Assembly (NCBI RefSeq): GCF_029633825.1 | Contig: NZ_CP090641.1 | Location: 1,984,001 to 2,048,000, forward strand | DNA length: 64,000 nt | From: Burkholderia contaminans | GTDB lineage: Bacteria > Pseudomonadota > Gammaproteobacteria > Burkholderiales > Burkholderiaceae | Direction: 5' to 3' | Shown: positions 52,955 to 61,298 of the stretch, piece after piece | Position numbering within the stretch: the stretch's first letter is position 1 | Layout of the letters: every line of letters starts with the position of its first letter | Made by a program: the position numbers and the translations under genes | The notes under the pieces: generated by a model | Database searches by the model: none | Told to the model about the DNA's origin: nothing | Seen by the model: the letters and a program-made list of their open reading frames with translations, nothing else

Positions 52955-54106
52955 TCAGAACTTGTGGCGCAGCGCGACGCGCACGGCCACCTGGTTCGAC
53001 GTCGACGACGGCGCGTCGGTCCCGGGGATGAACGCGTTGTCGAGGATCGAGTTCGTCTTGTCGCCGGCGATGTGCTGGTACGCGGCCTGCACGTACACGT
53101 CGGTGCGCTTCGACAGGTTGTAGTCGGCCATCAGCCCGGCCGAATGGATCTTCGGCTTCGCGTTGCCGGTCGATGCGTCGTACTTCTCGAGCGACAGCAC
53201 GTACTGCGCGCCCACCATGAACGCCGGCGTGACCTGGTACGAACCGTTCACCTCGAAGTTCTGGTACTTGATCGCGCTGACCGTCGCGCCCGGGGCGATG
53301 ATCGCGCCCGGCGTGCCGAGGTAGCCGTTGCCGGTCGGGTTCTTGTAGTTCGAGTTCGTGTACGCGAAGCCGACCGTCGCCTGCCCGAACGTGTAGTTGA
53401 TGCCCGCGCCGAACACGCGCATGCGCTCGGCGATGTAGCTCGCGTCGTTCGCGGTGATCGCGCCGGCCGAGCCGTCGCCCGGGCGGTTCGCCTGCAGGTA
53501 CGCGGCGCCGATCAGCAGGCCGTTGTTCTGGTACTGCGCGCCGAAGCTGTACGCGCGGTTGTCCGAGAAGTTCGTGCTGTTGCTGAAGCTGTATGCGCCG
53601 CCGAACTGGAAGCCGCCGAAGTTCGGGCTCGCGTACTTCACCGTGTTGTCGAGGCGGAACGAGTTGTCGGTGTTGTCGTTGTCGAACGGATGCGCGAGCA
53701 GGTAGCCGCCCCAGTTGCCGTTGGCCGTGGTCGGCGCGAGATAGTCGACGACGGAGTCGTACTGGCGGCCGAACGTCAGCGTGCCGTACTGCGTCTGGCT
53801 CAGGCCGACGTACGCCTGGCGGCCGAACATGCGGCCGCCCTGGTTGAGGCGGCCGGTGTTCACGTCGAAGCCGTTCTCGAGCTGGAAGATCGCCTTCATG
53901 CCGCCGCCGAGATCCTCGCTGCCCTTCAGGCCCCAGCGGCTGCCCTGCGCGTAGCCGCTCGCCATTTCGTAGACGTGGCCGGTGCCGACGTTGTTCGTGT
54001 AGTTCAGGCCTTCGTCGATCACGCCGTACAGCGTGACGCTGCTTTGCGCGAACACGGGGGTTGCGAAGGTTGCCGTTACGGCGAGCGCCGTCAGGGTCTT
54101 TTTCAT
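52955..54106 (-). CDS. Gram-negative trimeric porin, OmpC-like
   Basis: The 383-residue product has a signal peptide (MKKTLTALAVTATFATPVFA) and the standard beta-proteobacterial porin sequence: SSVTLYGVIDEGLNYTNNVG, SRWGLKGSEDLGGGMKAIFQ, RQAYVGLSQTQYGTLTFGRQ, and a C-terminal VAVRVALRHKF ending in Phe as needed for barrel insertion. It would form a trimeric 16-stranded general-diffusion or choline-selective pore. It starts at ATG 54106 after GGAGA. It is divergent from a choline/betaine ABC transporter, and the shared upstream region carries paired inverted modules, so co-regulation is likely (inference). Confidence 0.9.
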   Translation of the reverse strand: MKKTLTALAVTATFATPVFAQSSVTLYGVIDEGLNYTNNVGTGHVYEMASGYAQGSRWGLKGSEDLGGGMKAIFQLENGFDVNTGRLNQGGRMFGRQAYVGLSQTQYGTLTFGRQYDSVVDYLAPTTANGNWGGYLLAHPFDNDNTDNSFRLDNTVKYASPNFGGFQFGGAYSFSNSTNFSDNRAYSFGAQYQNNGLLIGAAYLQANRPGDGSAGAITANDASYIAERMRVFGAGINYTFGQATVGFAYTNSNYKNPTGNGYLGTPGAIIAPGATVSAIKYQNFEVNGSYQVTPAFMVGAQYVLSLEKYDASTGNAKPKIHSAGLMADYNLSKRTDVYVQAAYQHIAGDKTNSILDNAFIPGTDAPSSTSNQVAVRVALRHKF

Positions 54107-54678
54107 TGAGAGATCTCCGGGATATCCAGCTTGTATCGGTTGTCGTGAGCGCGTCCGGCGAGGCGCGCCCCGTCATCCGGGGCAACCCGATGCAGCGCGT
54201 GCGGCGCCGGGTCGCGCAAGGCGCGGCGGCGCGGCAACCGGCGGCGTCGGGTCGTGTCTCCTCCGATGACACCGCGCATTCTTCCCAAGCCGACAAGGAA
54301 TCGAAAGCGAGTAATTTCGATGGATGGGATCGGGTTCGCCAATGGGGTCGCGACAGGCCGTTTCGACAGTCGAAACGGGTTGTGCGGCGTCGCGGTTCAA
54401 CGTCGGTCCGGCAACGGCCGAGCGGGGGCGCGACATGGCCCGCGCGGGGCCGTGGCCGGACTCGGGAAATCGGCTGGAAGGCCCGTCCGGCGGGCCTGGC
54501 AGGTGTGCCGGAAGATCGATTGGCGCTGCCGATTGCAATGATCGGAATTACTCGTTTCCCTAAACAAATTGGCGGCGGAAACATGCAGGCTGACCGGACG
54601 TGGATGCGTTCACGATTCGCCGGTCGCCGCGCATGCCGCGACGCACAAACAACAGATTCGATTTGGAGACGACCCACC
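54107..54678. promoter_or_regulatory. Divergent control region, porin / choline transporter
   Basis: This 572-bp gap has no convincing gene but contains symmetric elements. A 36-nt module at 54308-54343 recurs in inverted orientation at 54519-54554 with 27 of 36 positions identical, including CGAGTAATT at the outer end and CGCCAAT at the inner end. Reading outward, each has TTGGCG followed 17 bp later by CGRAAT, which could be promoter hexamers. Between them, CCGTTTCGA and TCGAAACGG form a 9-bp palindrome around CAG at 54358-54378. The set looks like twin outward promoters or operators controlling porin and transporter together. Confidence 0.55.
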
Positions 54679-55716
54679 ATGCAGATTCGACGACTGAAAA
54701 CGGTCCTTCTCGCCGCCGCGGCGATCCTGTCCGCGCCTGCCGCCCACGCGGCCGGCGGCGCGTGCACCGACGGCAAGACGGTCCATTTCGCGGGCATCAC
54801 ATGGGAAAGCGGGTCATTCGCGACCGAAGTGCTGCGGCAGATCATGGAGAAGGGCTACGGCTGCAAGACGGACGTCGTGCCGGGCAGCACGGCCGCCACC
54901 GAAACGGCGCTCGCGCGCAACGACCTGCAGATCTGGGCCGAGCAGTGGACGGGCCGCAGCGAGATCACCGCGAAGGCCGTCTCGTCGGGCGCCGTGAAGC
55001 TGATCGGCGACACGCTGCCGGGCGGCACGACGGAAGGTTGGTTCGTGCCCGACTACGTAGTGAAGGGCGATCCGGCGCGCAACATCAAGCCGGTCGCGCC
55101 GGGGCTCGTGTCGGTCGACGATCTGCCGAAGTTCAAGCAGGTGTTCGCCGACGAGGAGGAACCGGACAAGGGCCGCTTCCTGAACTGCCCGACGGGCTGG
55201 GACTGCGAGCGCGTGAACACGCGCCTCCTGCGCGTGCTGAAGCTCGACCAGTCGTACACGAACTTCCACCCGGGCACGGGCGCGGCGCTCGACGCGGCGA
55301 TCGCGTCCGCCTACCAGCGCGGCGCGCCGATCGTGTTCTATTACTGGGGCCCGGCCGCGCTGATGGCGAAATACAAGTTCACCGCGCTGAAGATGCCGGC
55401 CTATAACGAAGCATGCTGGAAGACGTTGCGCGACGAGAGCAGCACGCACCAGTGCGCGTCGTCGTACATGGTGTCGCGGCTGACGGTCGGCGTGTCGAAG
55501 CCGTTCGCCGATGCGAACCCCGATCTCGTCGGCGTATTCGGCAAGGTGCGTTTCCCGATGGACTTCCTGAACCAGACGATCCTCGAGATGACCACGAAGA
55601 AGATCGACGGCGCGGCGATGGCCACGCAGTTCCTGAAGACCCGCCAGGACATGTGGAAGCAGTGGGTGCCGGCCGACGTCGCGCAGAAGATCGCCGGCAG
55701 CCTGAAGGGCGCGTAA
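54679..55716 (+). CDS. Choline/glycine-betaine ABC transporter, periplasmic binding protein
   Basis: From ATG 54679 (after GGAGAC) the 345-residue product has a signal peptide (TVLLAAAAILSAPAAHAAGG) and an OpuAC/ProX-type substrate-binding domain: VHFAGITWESGSFATEVLRQ, QIWAEQWTGRSE with aromatic residues, FLNCPTGWDCERVNTRLLRV and PIVFYYWGPAALMAKYKF. Tryptophan and tyrosine side chains in such segments form the aromatic cage for quaternary ammonium ligands. It begins an operon with permease and ATPase genes. The ligand is probably choline, betaine or proline betaine; the choice is not clear from sequence. Confidence 0.88.
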   Translation: MQIRRLKTVLLAAAAILSAPAAHAAGGACTDGKTVHFAGITWESGSFATEVLRQIMEKGYGCKTDVVPGSTAATETALARNDLQIWAEQWTGRSEITAKAVSSGAVKLIGDTLPGGTTEGWFVPDYVVKGDPARNIKPVAPGLVSVDDLPKFKQVFADEEEPDKGRFLNCPTGWDCERVNTRLLRVLKLDQSYTNFHPGTGAALDAAIASAYQRGAPIVFYYWGPAALMAKYKFTALKMPAYNEACWKTLRDESSTHQCASSYMVSRLTVGVSKPFADANPDLVGVFGKVRFPMDFLNQTILEMTTKKIDGAAMATQFLKTRQDMWKQWVPADVAQKIAGSLKGA

Positions 55717-55785
55717 CCTGCGCGCGGTGGCGGGCCCGCGCCCGCCGCCGCCGTCACGCGCCTTCGCGGCGCGACGGAGAATCAA

Positions 55786-56751
55786 ATGAACGGCTTCTTT
55801 CTGCACCTGTCGATCGCCGACTGGGTGAACGGCGCGCTCGAGACGTTCGTCGCGCAATACGGCGACGGCTTCCATCACTTCAGCGTACTGGTGCTGCGCT
55901 ACCTGCTCGTGCCGCTCGAAGGCGCGCTGCGCGTGGCGCCGCCGTGGCTCGTGCTGCTGGCGGTCGGCGCGATCGCGTGGAATGCGACGCGCCGCATCGG
56001 CCTCGGCGTGCTCTTCATGCTGCTGCTCTACGCGATCGGCTGCTTCGGCCTGTGGGACAAGCTGATGCAGACGCTCGCGCTGATGCTCGTCTCGACGGTG
56101 CTGTCGGTCGCGATCGGCGTGCCGGTCGGCATCCTCGCATCGCGTAGCGCGTGGCTGCGCAGGATGCTGTTGCCCGTGCTCGACGTGATGCAGACGCTGC
56201 CGAGCTTCGTGTACCTGATCCCCGTGCTGATGCTGTTCGGCCTCGGCAAGGTGCCCGCGATCCTCGCGACGATCATCTACGCGCTGCCGCCGCTGATCCG
56301 CCTGACCGATCTCGGCATCCGCCAGGTCGATCCGGACGTGACGGAAGCCGCGCGCGCATTCGGCACGACGCGCTGGCAACTGCTCGTGAACGTGCAGTTG
56401 CCGCTCGCGCGGCCGAGCATCATGGCCGGCATCAACCAGACGACGATGATGGCGCTGTCGATGGTCGTGATCGCGTCGATGATCGGCTCGCGCGGGCTCG
56501 GCGAGGACGTGCTCGCCGGCATCCAGACGCTCGACGTCGGCAAGGGCACGCAGGCCGGCCTCGCGATCGTGATCCTTGCGATCGTGATCGACCGGATCAG
56601 CCAGGGCTTCGGCCAGGAACGCCGCGCCCGGCGGCGGCTCGCGCAGCAGCGCCGGCAGAAGGGTGCGTCGCGCGTGCCGTACCGGCTGCCGCGCAAGGCG
56701 CAGTCGGCGGGCGTCGATTCGAATCAGGCGACGCAGTCGTCGCGGGCTTAG
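55786..56751 (+). CDS. Choline/glycine-betaine ABC transporter permease
   Basis: The 321-residue inner-membrane protein has several hydrophobic helices ([40 protein letters not shown]) and the BPD-type EAA loop ([30 protein letters not shown]) that contacts the ATPase, as in ProW. It starts at ATG 55786, 69 bp after the binding-protein gene. The C-terminus carries an extra basic tail ([15 protein letters not shown]) beyond the usual end. It works with the products of the flanking genes to import quaternary amines. Confidence 0.9.
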   Translation: MNGFFLHLSIADWVNGALETFVAQYGDGFHHFSVLVLRYLLVPLEGALRVAPPWLVLLAVGAIAWNATRRIGLGVLFMLLLYAIGCFGLWDKLMQTLALMLVSTVLSVAIGVPVGILASRSAWLRRMLLPVLDVMQTLPSFVYLIPVLMLFGLGKVPAILATIIYALPPLIRLTDLGIRQVDPDVTEAARAFGTTRWQLLVNVQLPLARPSIMAGINQTTMMALSMVVIASMIGSRGLGEDVLAGIQTLDVGKGTQAGLAIVILAIVIDRISQGFGQERRARRRLAQQRRQKGASRVPYRLPRKAQSAGVDSNQATQSSRA

Positions 56752-56765
56752 GAACGGAGACAGAC

Positions 56766-57587
56766 ATGGCGACCATCGACGTCAAACACGTGTACAAGCT
56801 GTTCGGGCCGCAGGCTGCGCATGCGCGCGTGCTCGACCTGCTGCGCTCGGGCAAGCGCAAGGCCGACGTGCTGGCCGAAACGGGCTGCAACGTCGGGCTC
56901 AACGACGTGAGCCTCGGCATCGAGTCGGGCGAGATCTTCGTGATCATGGGGCTGTCGGGTTCCGGGAAATCGACGCTCGTGCGGCATTTCAACCGGCTGA
57001 TCGAGCCGACGGCCGGCGAGATCGTGATCGACGGCAGCGACGTGATCAAGCTCGACGCGCACGGGCTGCGCGAGCTGCGCCGCTTCAAGGTCAGCATGGT
57101 GTTCCAGAACTTCGGATTGCTGCCGCACCAGACCGTGCTCGACAACGCCGCGTATGCGCTGCGCACGCGCGGCGAGAAGCGGCACGATGCGGCCGAGGCC
57201 GCGCGCAACTGGCTGACGAAGGTCGGGCTCGACGGCTATGGCGATCACTATCCGGACGAGCTGTCGGGCGGGATGCGGCAGCGTGTCGGGCTGGCGCGCG
57301 CGCTGGCGGCCGATACCGACGTGCTGCTGATGGACGAAGCGTTTTCCGCGCTCGATCCGCTGATCCGTACCGAGATGCAGGATCAGTTGCTCGAGCTGCA
57401 GGCGACGCTCGCGAAGACGATCGTGTTCATCACGCACGATCTCGACGAAGCACTGCGGATCGGCGACCGGATCGCGATTTTGCGCGACGGCACGCTCGTC
57501 CAGGTCGGGACGCCGGACGATATCCTGTCGCGGCCGGCGGATGATTATGTCCGGCGGTTCGTGGAGAAGCGGACGAGCGTGAATTGA
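56766..57587 (+). CDS. Choline/glycine-betaine ABC transporter ATPase
   Basis: From ATG 56766 the 273-residue product has Walker A ([18 protein letters not shown]), Q-loop ([10 protein letters not shown]), signature motif ([17 protein letters not shown]), Walker B ([14 protein letters not shown]) and H-loop ([10 protein letters not shown]). The N-terminal extension ([20 protein letters not shown]) is typical of ProV/ChoV/OpuAA. It ends soon after the ABC domain and lacks the C-terminal CBS pair used for osmotic regulation in OpuA/ProV, which favours a choline-uptake role not gated by ionic strength. It starts 14 bp after the permease gene; a terminator follows. Confidence 0.9.
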   Translation: MATIDVKHVYKLFGPQAAHARVLDLLRSGKRKADVLAETGCNVGLNDVSLGIESGEIFVIMGLSGSGKSTLVRHFNRLIEPTAGEIVIDGSDVIKLDAHGLRELRRFKVSMVFQNFGLLPHQTVLDNAAYALRTRGEKRHDAAEAARNWLTKVGLDGYGDHYPDELSGGMRQRVGLARALAADTDVLLMDEAFSALDPLIRTEMQDQLLELQATLAKTIVFITHDLDEALRIGDRIAILRDGTLVQVGTPDDILSRPADDYVRRFVEKRTSVN

Positions 57588-57631
57588 CGAGGCCGCACGG
57601 GCAGGAAGCCGGGGAGGACGTATGAAGAAAG

Positions 57632-57660
57632 GCACGCCGCGATGGGCGGCGTGCTTTTTT
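57632..57660 (+). terminator. Intrinsic terminator of the choline/betaine transporter operon
   Basis: GCACGCCGC and GCGGCGTGC form a 9-bp perfect stem with a 5-nt loop, followed by six Ts at 57655-57660, 44 bp after the ATPase stop. Confidence 0.85.
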
Positions 57661-57693
57661 CGGCGCGACGGCGATGACACGTGATCGTCCACG

Positions 57694-57731
57694 AAAAAAC
57701 CGCCGCGAGCCTCGCGGACACGCGGCGGTTT
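57694..57731 (-). terminator. Intrinsic terminator of the decayed methyltransferase gene
   Basis: An 11-bp perfect stem (57697-57707 with 57721-57731) is followed on the minus strand by a run of six Ts (57699-57694). It lies 30 bp after the stop of the pseudogene, so it is probably that gene's surviving terminator. Confidence 0.75.
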
Positions 57732-57760
57732 CGTCACACTCATCGAGCGCAGATCCGTAA

Positions 57761-58051
57761 TCAGTAGTCCAACAGAACCGGCACCAACCGGAATTTCGGC
57801 TCCATTGCGGCGGCCGCATGGTCGCGGAATGAGCGACGCCCGCGATGCGGCAGGATGGTGCGGCTTCAGCGGCGAGCCTGATCGCATCGCCGGGGCCGAA
57901 CCCGACTTCGAGCGGCCCGCTTACCTTCGCCGATCGCGAGCAGCGACAGCGTCCACACATTTTCCGCCCGGTTGTAGCGGCGAATGATGCTGCCGAAGAG
58001 CCACCCGGCGAGGCCGCGTGGCAGGCCGGGTTGCCCGAGATGAGCGGTTAT
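57761..58051 (-). pseudogene. Decayed class I SAM-dependent methyltransferase
   Basis: The minus strand encodes recognisable methyltransferase pieces in shifting frames. After a good ribosome binding site (GGAAGGAG) the expected ATG is ATA at 58051, followed by TAHLGQPGLPRGLAGWLFGS and IIRRYNRAENVWTLSLLAIG. A frameshift near 57925 moves to LEVGFGPGDAIRLAAEAAPS and CRIAGVAHSATM, the SAM-binding motif I and strand 2. A large deletion then removes about half the domain, and a third frame gives AMEPKFRLVPVLLDY before TGA at 57761. About 92 codons remain of the roughly 210 expected. A terminator for this strand survives just downstream. A lost start codon, a frameshift and a deletion together argue that the gene is dead. 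Confidence 0.7.
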
Positions 58052-58677
58052 CGCGTTCTCCTTCCGCGATCGGCGGCGACATCCTGTCTCGTCCGGCGGA
58101 CGAGTAGCGAGAAGGTTCTACGTCGCCATTCCATCGCGTCCGCCGGCCGAAATCCTCGTACCTGTCGATCACCCGATCCGCGCGTGCCGGCGCTCGCCGC
58201 GGACGGGCGCCGAAGAAAAAGCGACCTATCACATTCGAAACATTTCCGAATGGCGCTTTATCCGGGTTTTTAACGCCTTGCCGGAACGAATTCGCGCGCG
58301 CCCCTGCCGGTGCGCGGGTTTGCGATCGAGAGCGAATATCCGGCGCGGCAGGCATGCCCGAATCCGCCCCGACGGCAATCTCAAAAATGAAACATGGCGC
58401 ATTTGCTGTGCCCGCGCTGGCCTGATCGGCAAGCCCTTGAATGCAAACGGGAAAGGCCTCTGCGCATCGCCAAGGCCACGGTATCGTGCCGATCGGCACG
58501 TTTCAGCGTTGAAACATGAATCGCGTGCCGGCGTCGCGCGGGGCAGGCCATGTCGCGTGAAAAATCCCACGGTCTCTTTGTATGCGGGCCGCCTGGAGGC
58601 GTGGCATCGCCGATGCGTGTTGTCGTCCGGATTGGCGCGGTCGGCCAAGCCGTTCCTCGTTACTTCAGGAGGATTTC
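58052..58677. other. Non-coding region upstream of the Gly-rich protein gene
   Basis: No gene is apparent in these 626 bp. The sequence GAAACAT occurs three times (58236, 58388 and 58512), each in an AT-richer patch, and CATTCG/CGAATG at 58230-58250 is a short inverted repeat. These could be regulator sites for the Fap-like cluster that begins at 58678. Open frames in this region look like chance readings. Confidence 0.4.
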
Positions 58678-59922
58678 ATGCGTAAGACTTTATTGGCGTC
58701 CGCTGCGCTTCTCGCCCTGGGATGCAGCGGCTACGCGATGGCGAATCCATGCAGCAGCAATGCCAGTTCGACGTGCAGCCAGAAAGCGGATGACGGATCG
58801 AACACGCTCAGCAATTCGGTCAGCTCAAGCCAGACCAGCACCACCGGGTCCAATGCAAATGAAGTCTCGCCTGGCGCGAGCGTCTATCAGGATTCCTACA
58901 ACAGCACCAAGATCGTCGCGATCAGCAAACTCGACGGGTACGTGAGCAATGTCCAGGTCTGGGGCATCGGCAACAACGCGACCAATTCGGGCAGCGCGGC
59001 CGGCGGAAGCGGTGGCAAGGGCGGCAACGGCTACGGCTACGGCGGCGCGGGCGGTAACGGCGGCAGCGGCGGCGCGGGCGGCGGCGGCGGGAAAGGCGGC
59101 AGCGCGCATAACGGCAGCGCCACGGCCGGCAACGCCAGCAACGGCAGCGCGACAGCCGGCACCGGCAACGGCGGTAGCGGCGGAACCGGCGGTTCACCTG
59201 ACGCCAGCGGCGGGGCTGGCGGCAAGGCCACGGCGAGCGGCGGCTATGGCTCCGGCAAGGGCGGCGGCGCCATCGCGGCTTCGGTCGGCGTAGGCGGCTC
59301 CGGCAGCGGCACCGGCACCGGCTGGGGTGGCGGCGGCGGTACGGCCGATGCAGGTTCCGCGTGGGCCAAGAATCATGGCAGCGGAAGCGCGTCGGCATCG
59401 GCCGGCAGCGGTACCGGCACGGGCACGGGCACCGGCAGCGGTTCGGGTAGCGGCACGGGTGGCGCAGGGTCGGCGGGTGCGTCGACGGCTTCGGGCGGAT
59501 CGGGCTCGGGTACCGGCGGCAGCGGTGCGGCCGCGGGCGGCACCGGCGGCGCGGCGACGGCCGCGGCGGGCAACGGCGGAGCCGGCGGCGCGGGCACGGG
59601 CGGCGGCGCGACGAACGGTGGCGCGACGACGACGGCCAGCAACGGCAGCGCTACCGCGGGTAGCGGCGCGGTGGGCGCGATGGGCGGCGCGGGCGGCGCA
59701 GGCGGCACGGGCAACGGCGGCGTCGGTAACGGCGCGGTCGGCGGCGCGGGTGGCGCAGGCGGAGCCAATACGGTCAATGCGGGGACATTCAACATGTCCA
59801 ACGCAATGGCGAGCGTTGGCCAGACCGCGGCGGGCATCATGGTCGCCAACCAGAACAGCGGCATGGCGTCGCTCGTTCAGCAGGCCGTGACCGTGCAGGC
59901 GAACCTGTCGGTAGGACGTTAG
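58678..59922 (+). CDS. Secreted Gly-rich protein, candidate amyloid-like subunit
   Basis: From ATG 58678 (after AGGAGGATTTC) the 414-residue product has a signal peptide (MRKTLLASAALLALGCSGYA, cleavage near AMA). An N-terminal region of about 75 residues rich in Ser, Asn and Thr comes next, then about 260 residues dominated by Gly with Ser, Ala, Thr and Asn in GGxGG and GSGTG patterns. The C-terminal domain of about 50 residues has polar beta-like sequence (NTVNAGTFNMSNAMASVGQT, NQNSGMASLVQQAVTVQANL). The two non-repetitive ends with an Asn/Gln pattern recall amyloid-forming subunits. Its position with a C39 peptidase and a coiled-coil barrel protein suggests it is the exported structural component of a Fap-like system. 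The low-complexity centre could also be a structural or antifreeze-like stalk. Confidence 0.7.
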   Translation: MRKTLLASAALLALGCSGYAMANPCSSNASSTCSQKADDGSNTLSNSVSSSQTSTTGSNANEVSPGASVYQDSYNSTKIVAISKLDGYVSNVQVWGIGNNATNSGSAAGGSGGKGGNGYGYGGAGGNGGSGGAGGGGGKGGSAHNGSATAGNASNGSATAGTGNGGSGGTGGSPDASGGAGGKATASGGYGSGKGGGAIAASVGVGGSGSGTGTGWGGGGGTADAGSAWAKNHGSGSASASAGSGTGTGTGTGSGSGSGTGGAGSAGASTASGGSGSGTGGSGAAAGGTGGAATAAAGNGGAGGAGTGGGATNGGATTTASNGSATAGSGAVGAMGGAGGAGGTGNGGVGNGAVGGAGGAGGANTVNAGTFNMSNAMASVGQTAAGIMVANQNSGMASLVQQAVTVQANLSVGR

Positions 59923-60153
59923 AACGGCCGGTTGGTCCCGGCGAGCCGGATGCGTCGACGCGGGCGCAGGCGAACCCGCGGCTCGCATTCCATCGCCAAG
60001 GGACTGGCGCGCCGGCAAGGGCGGGATGGCCGAATGGCCGTCTCGCTCTCGTCGGCGCAGGCCGGGCCGATTTACGTCGATCGACGATCACGCGGATTCC
60101 GCTCCCCGTGCGGCCGGTTCGTGCCGGCTCGCGCAGGGACCAAGGAGACAGCC

Positions 60154-60594
60154 ATGCGAATCCGAACGGCACTTTCGCAGGTGATATTGCCCGCAGCGCT
60201 GCTGCCGGGCCTGACGGCCCATGCCATGGCTGACGAGGCGCGAACCGTTGCGGTGGAGTCGGCCGCCGGCGTTGCGCCGGGCGCTGCCCCTTCCCCACCC
60301 GCCGCACGTGCGGATCAGGCCGATCCGGCCGCGGCCGCGCAAGCGGCCAGCTTCGGCGTCGCGATGACGCCCGACCAGCTCGACGAGCATCGGGGCGGCG
60401 ACGCGCTGATTGGCCAGAACTATCTGACCGGCACGGTGGCCGACAACGTCGCGAACCGGGTGTCGACCGGCTCGAATTCGATCACCGACGGCTCGTTCGC
60501 CAATGCGAGCGGTCTGCCGACGGTCATCCAGAATACCGGCGCGAACGTGCTGATTCAGAACGCGACGGTGCTCAACGTGCGCTTCGGGAATTGA
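60154..60594 (+). CDS. Exported small protein with double-glycine leader motif (1)
   Basis: From ATG 60154 (after AAGGAGAC) the 146-residue product has a Sec signal peptide (VILPAALLPGLTAHAMA), a low-complexity Ala/Pro segment, and then MTPDQLDEHRGG at residues 71-82. This has the spacing of bacteriocin GG leaders (residues -12, -11, -7 and -4 to the GG). The 64-residue tail is beta-like and Asn/Thr-rich (NYLTGTVADNVANRVSTGSN, LPTVIQNTGANVLIQNATVL). The next gene, 3 bp away, is a C39 peptidase, the family that cuts after such GG sites. The tail may therefore be released in the periplasm. I know of no named family for it. Confidence 0.7.
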   Translation: MRIRTALSQVILPAALLPGLTAHAMADEARTVAVESAAGVAPGAAPSPPAARADQADPAAAAQAASFGVAMTPDQLDEHRGGDALIGQNYLTGTVADNVANRVSTGSNSITDGSFANASGLPTVIQNTGANVLIQNATVLNVRFGN

Positions 60595-60597
60595 GCG

Positions 60598-61290
60598 ATG
60601 AGACAGCTTGCCGCCGCGAGCATCGTGGCGCTCGCGTACGCGCTATCCGGCCCGTCTGCATCGGCGGACGAGATGACGGTCGTCGATCCGGCGGGCGCCG
60701 GTTATGCGATGCACGTCACGAGTCTCAAGGAAGCGCGATTCAAGCGCACCGTCAAGCAGCAGTACGATTTCAGCTGCGGGTCGGCCGCCGTCGCGACGCT
60801 GCTGAATTATCAGTATGACTATCCGATGACCGAGCAGACCGCTTTCGCCCAGATGTGGGAGAACGGCAATCAGGAGAAGATCCGCCAGCAGGGCTTCTCG
60901 CTGCTCGACATCCGGCGTTTTCTCGAAGCGCACGGCTTCGTCGCGGACGGCTTCGAGTTGCCGTTGCAGACGCTTGCCAGGACGCACACGCCGGCGATCG
61001 TGTTGATCACCGAGCACGGCTATCACCATTTCGTGGTCGTGAAGGGGCTGCGTGACGGGCGTGTGCTCGTCGGCGATCCGGCCACCGGCACGCGGCCGAT
61101 GTCGCTGGCGAGTTTCGAGCAGAAGTGGGAAGACCATGTGATTTTCGTGATCCACAACCGGCCCGAGCGGGCGGTGTTCAACGATCCGCGTGACTGGCGC
61201 GTCGCGCCCAGCGCGCCGCTCTACACCGGCATCGCCCGCGACGGCCTGTACAACGTCGTGATGCCGAAGCACGGCCCGAGCGACTATTGA
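60598..61290 (+). CDS. Sec-exported C39 family peptidase (FapD-like)
   Basis: The 230-residue protein has a signal peptide (IVALAYALSGPSASA) and a C39 domain with all catalytic elements: Gln54/Gln55 and Cys60 in QQYDFSCGSAAVATLL, His144 in GYHHFVVVKG, and Asp160 in LVGDPATGTRPM. In most bacteria C39 domains are fused to ABC exporters and cut GG leaders in the cytoplasm; here the domain is alone and exported. FapD of the Pseudomonas functional-amyloid operon has the same design. The flanking genes on both sides encode exported proteins with GG leader motifs, which are the likely substrates. It starts at ATG 60598, 3 bp after the previous stop. Confidence 0.88.
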   Translation: MRQLAAASIVALAYALSGPSASADEMTVVDPAGAGYAMHVTSLKEARFKRTVKQQYDFSCGSAAVATLLNYQYDYPMTEQTAFAQMWENGNQEKIRQQGFSLLDIRRFLEAHGFVADGFELPLQTLARTHTPAIVLITEHGYHHFVVVKGLRDGRVLVGDPATGTRPMSLASFEQKWEDHVIFVIHNRPERAVFNDPRDWRVAPSAPLYTGIARDGLYNVVMPKHGPSDY

Positions 61291-61298
61291 GGATCGTC

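Noticed and set aside
54519..54540. Possible sigma-54 promoter (TGGC ... TTGCA)
   Set aside because: The spacing between GG and GC is one base too long, and the inverted partner module lacks the GC element.
54107..54678. Short open frames in the porin/transporter gap
   Set aside because: They overlap the inverted modules and palindrome and lack start signals; the region is better read as regulatory.
59000..59770. Possible CRISPR or tandem DNA repeat array
   Set aside because: The repetition comes from Gly codons in a low-complexity protein. There are no fixed-length repeats with unique spacers.
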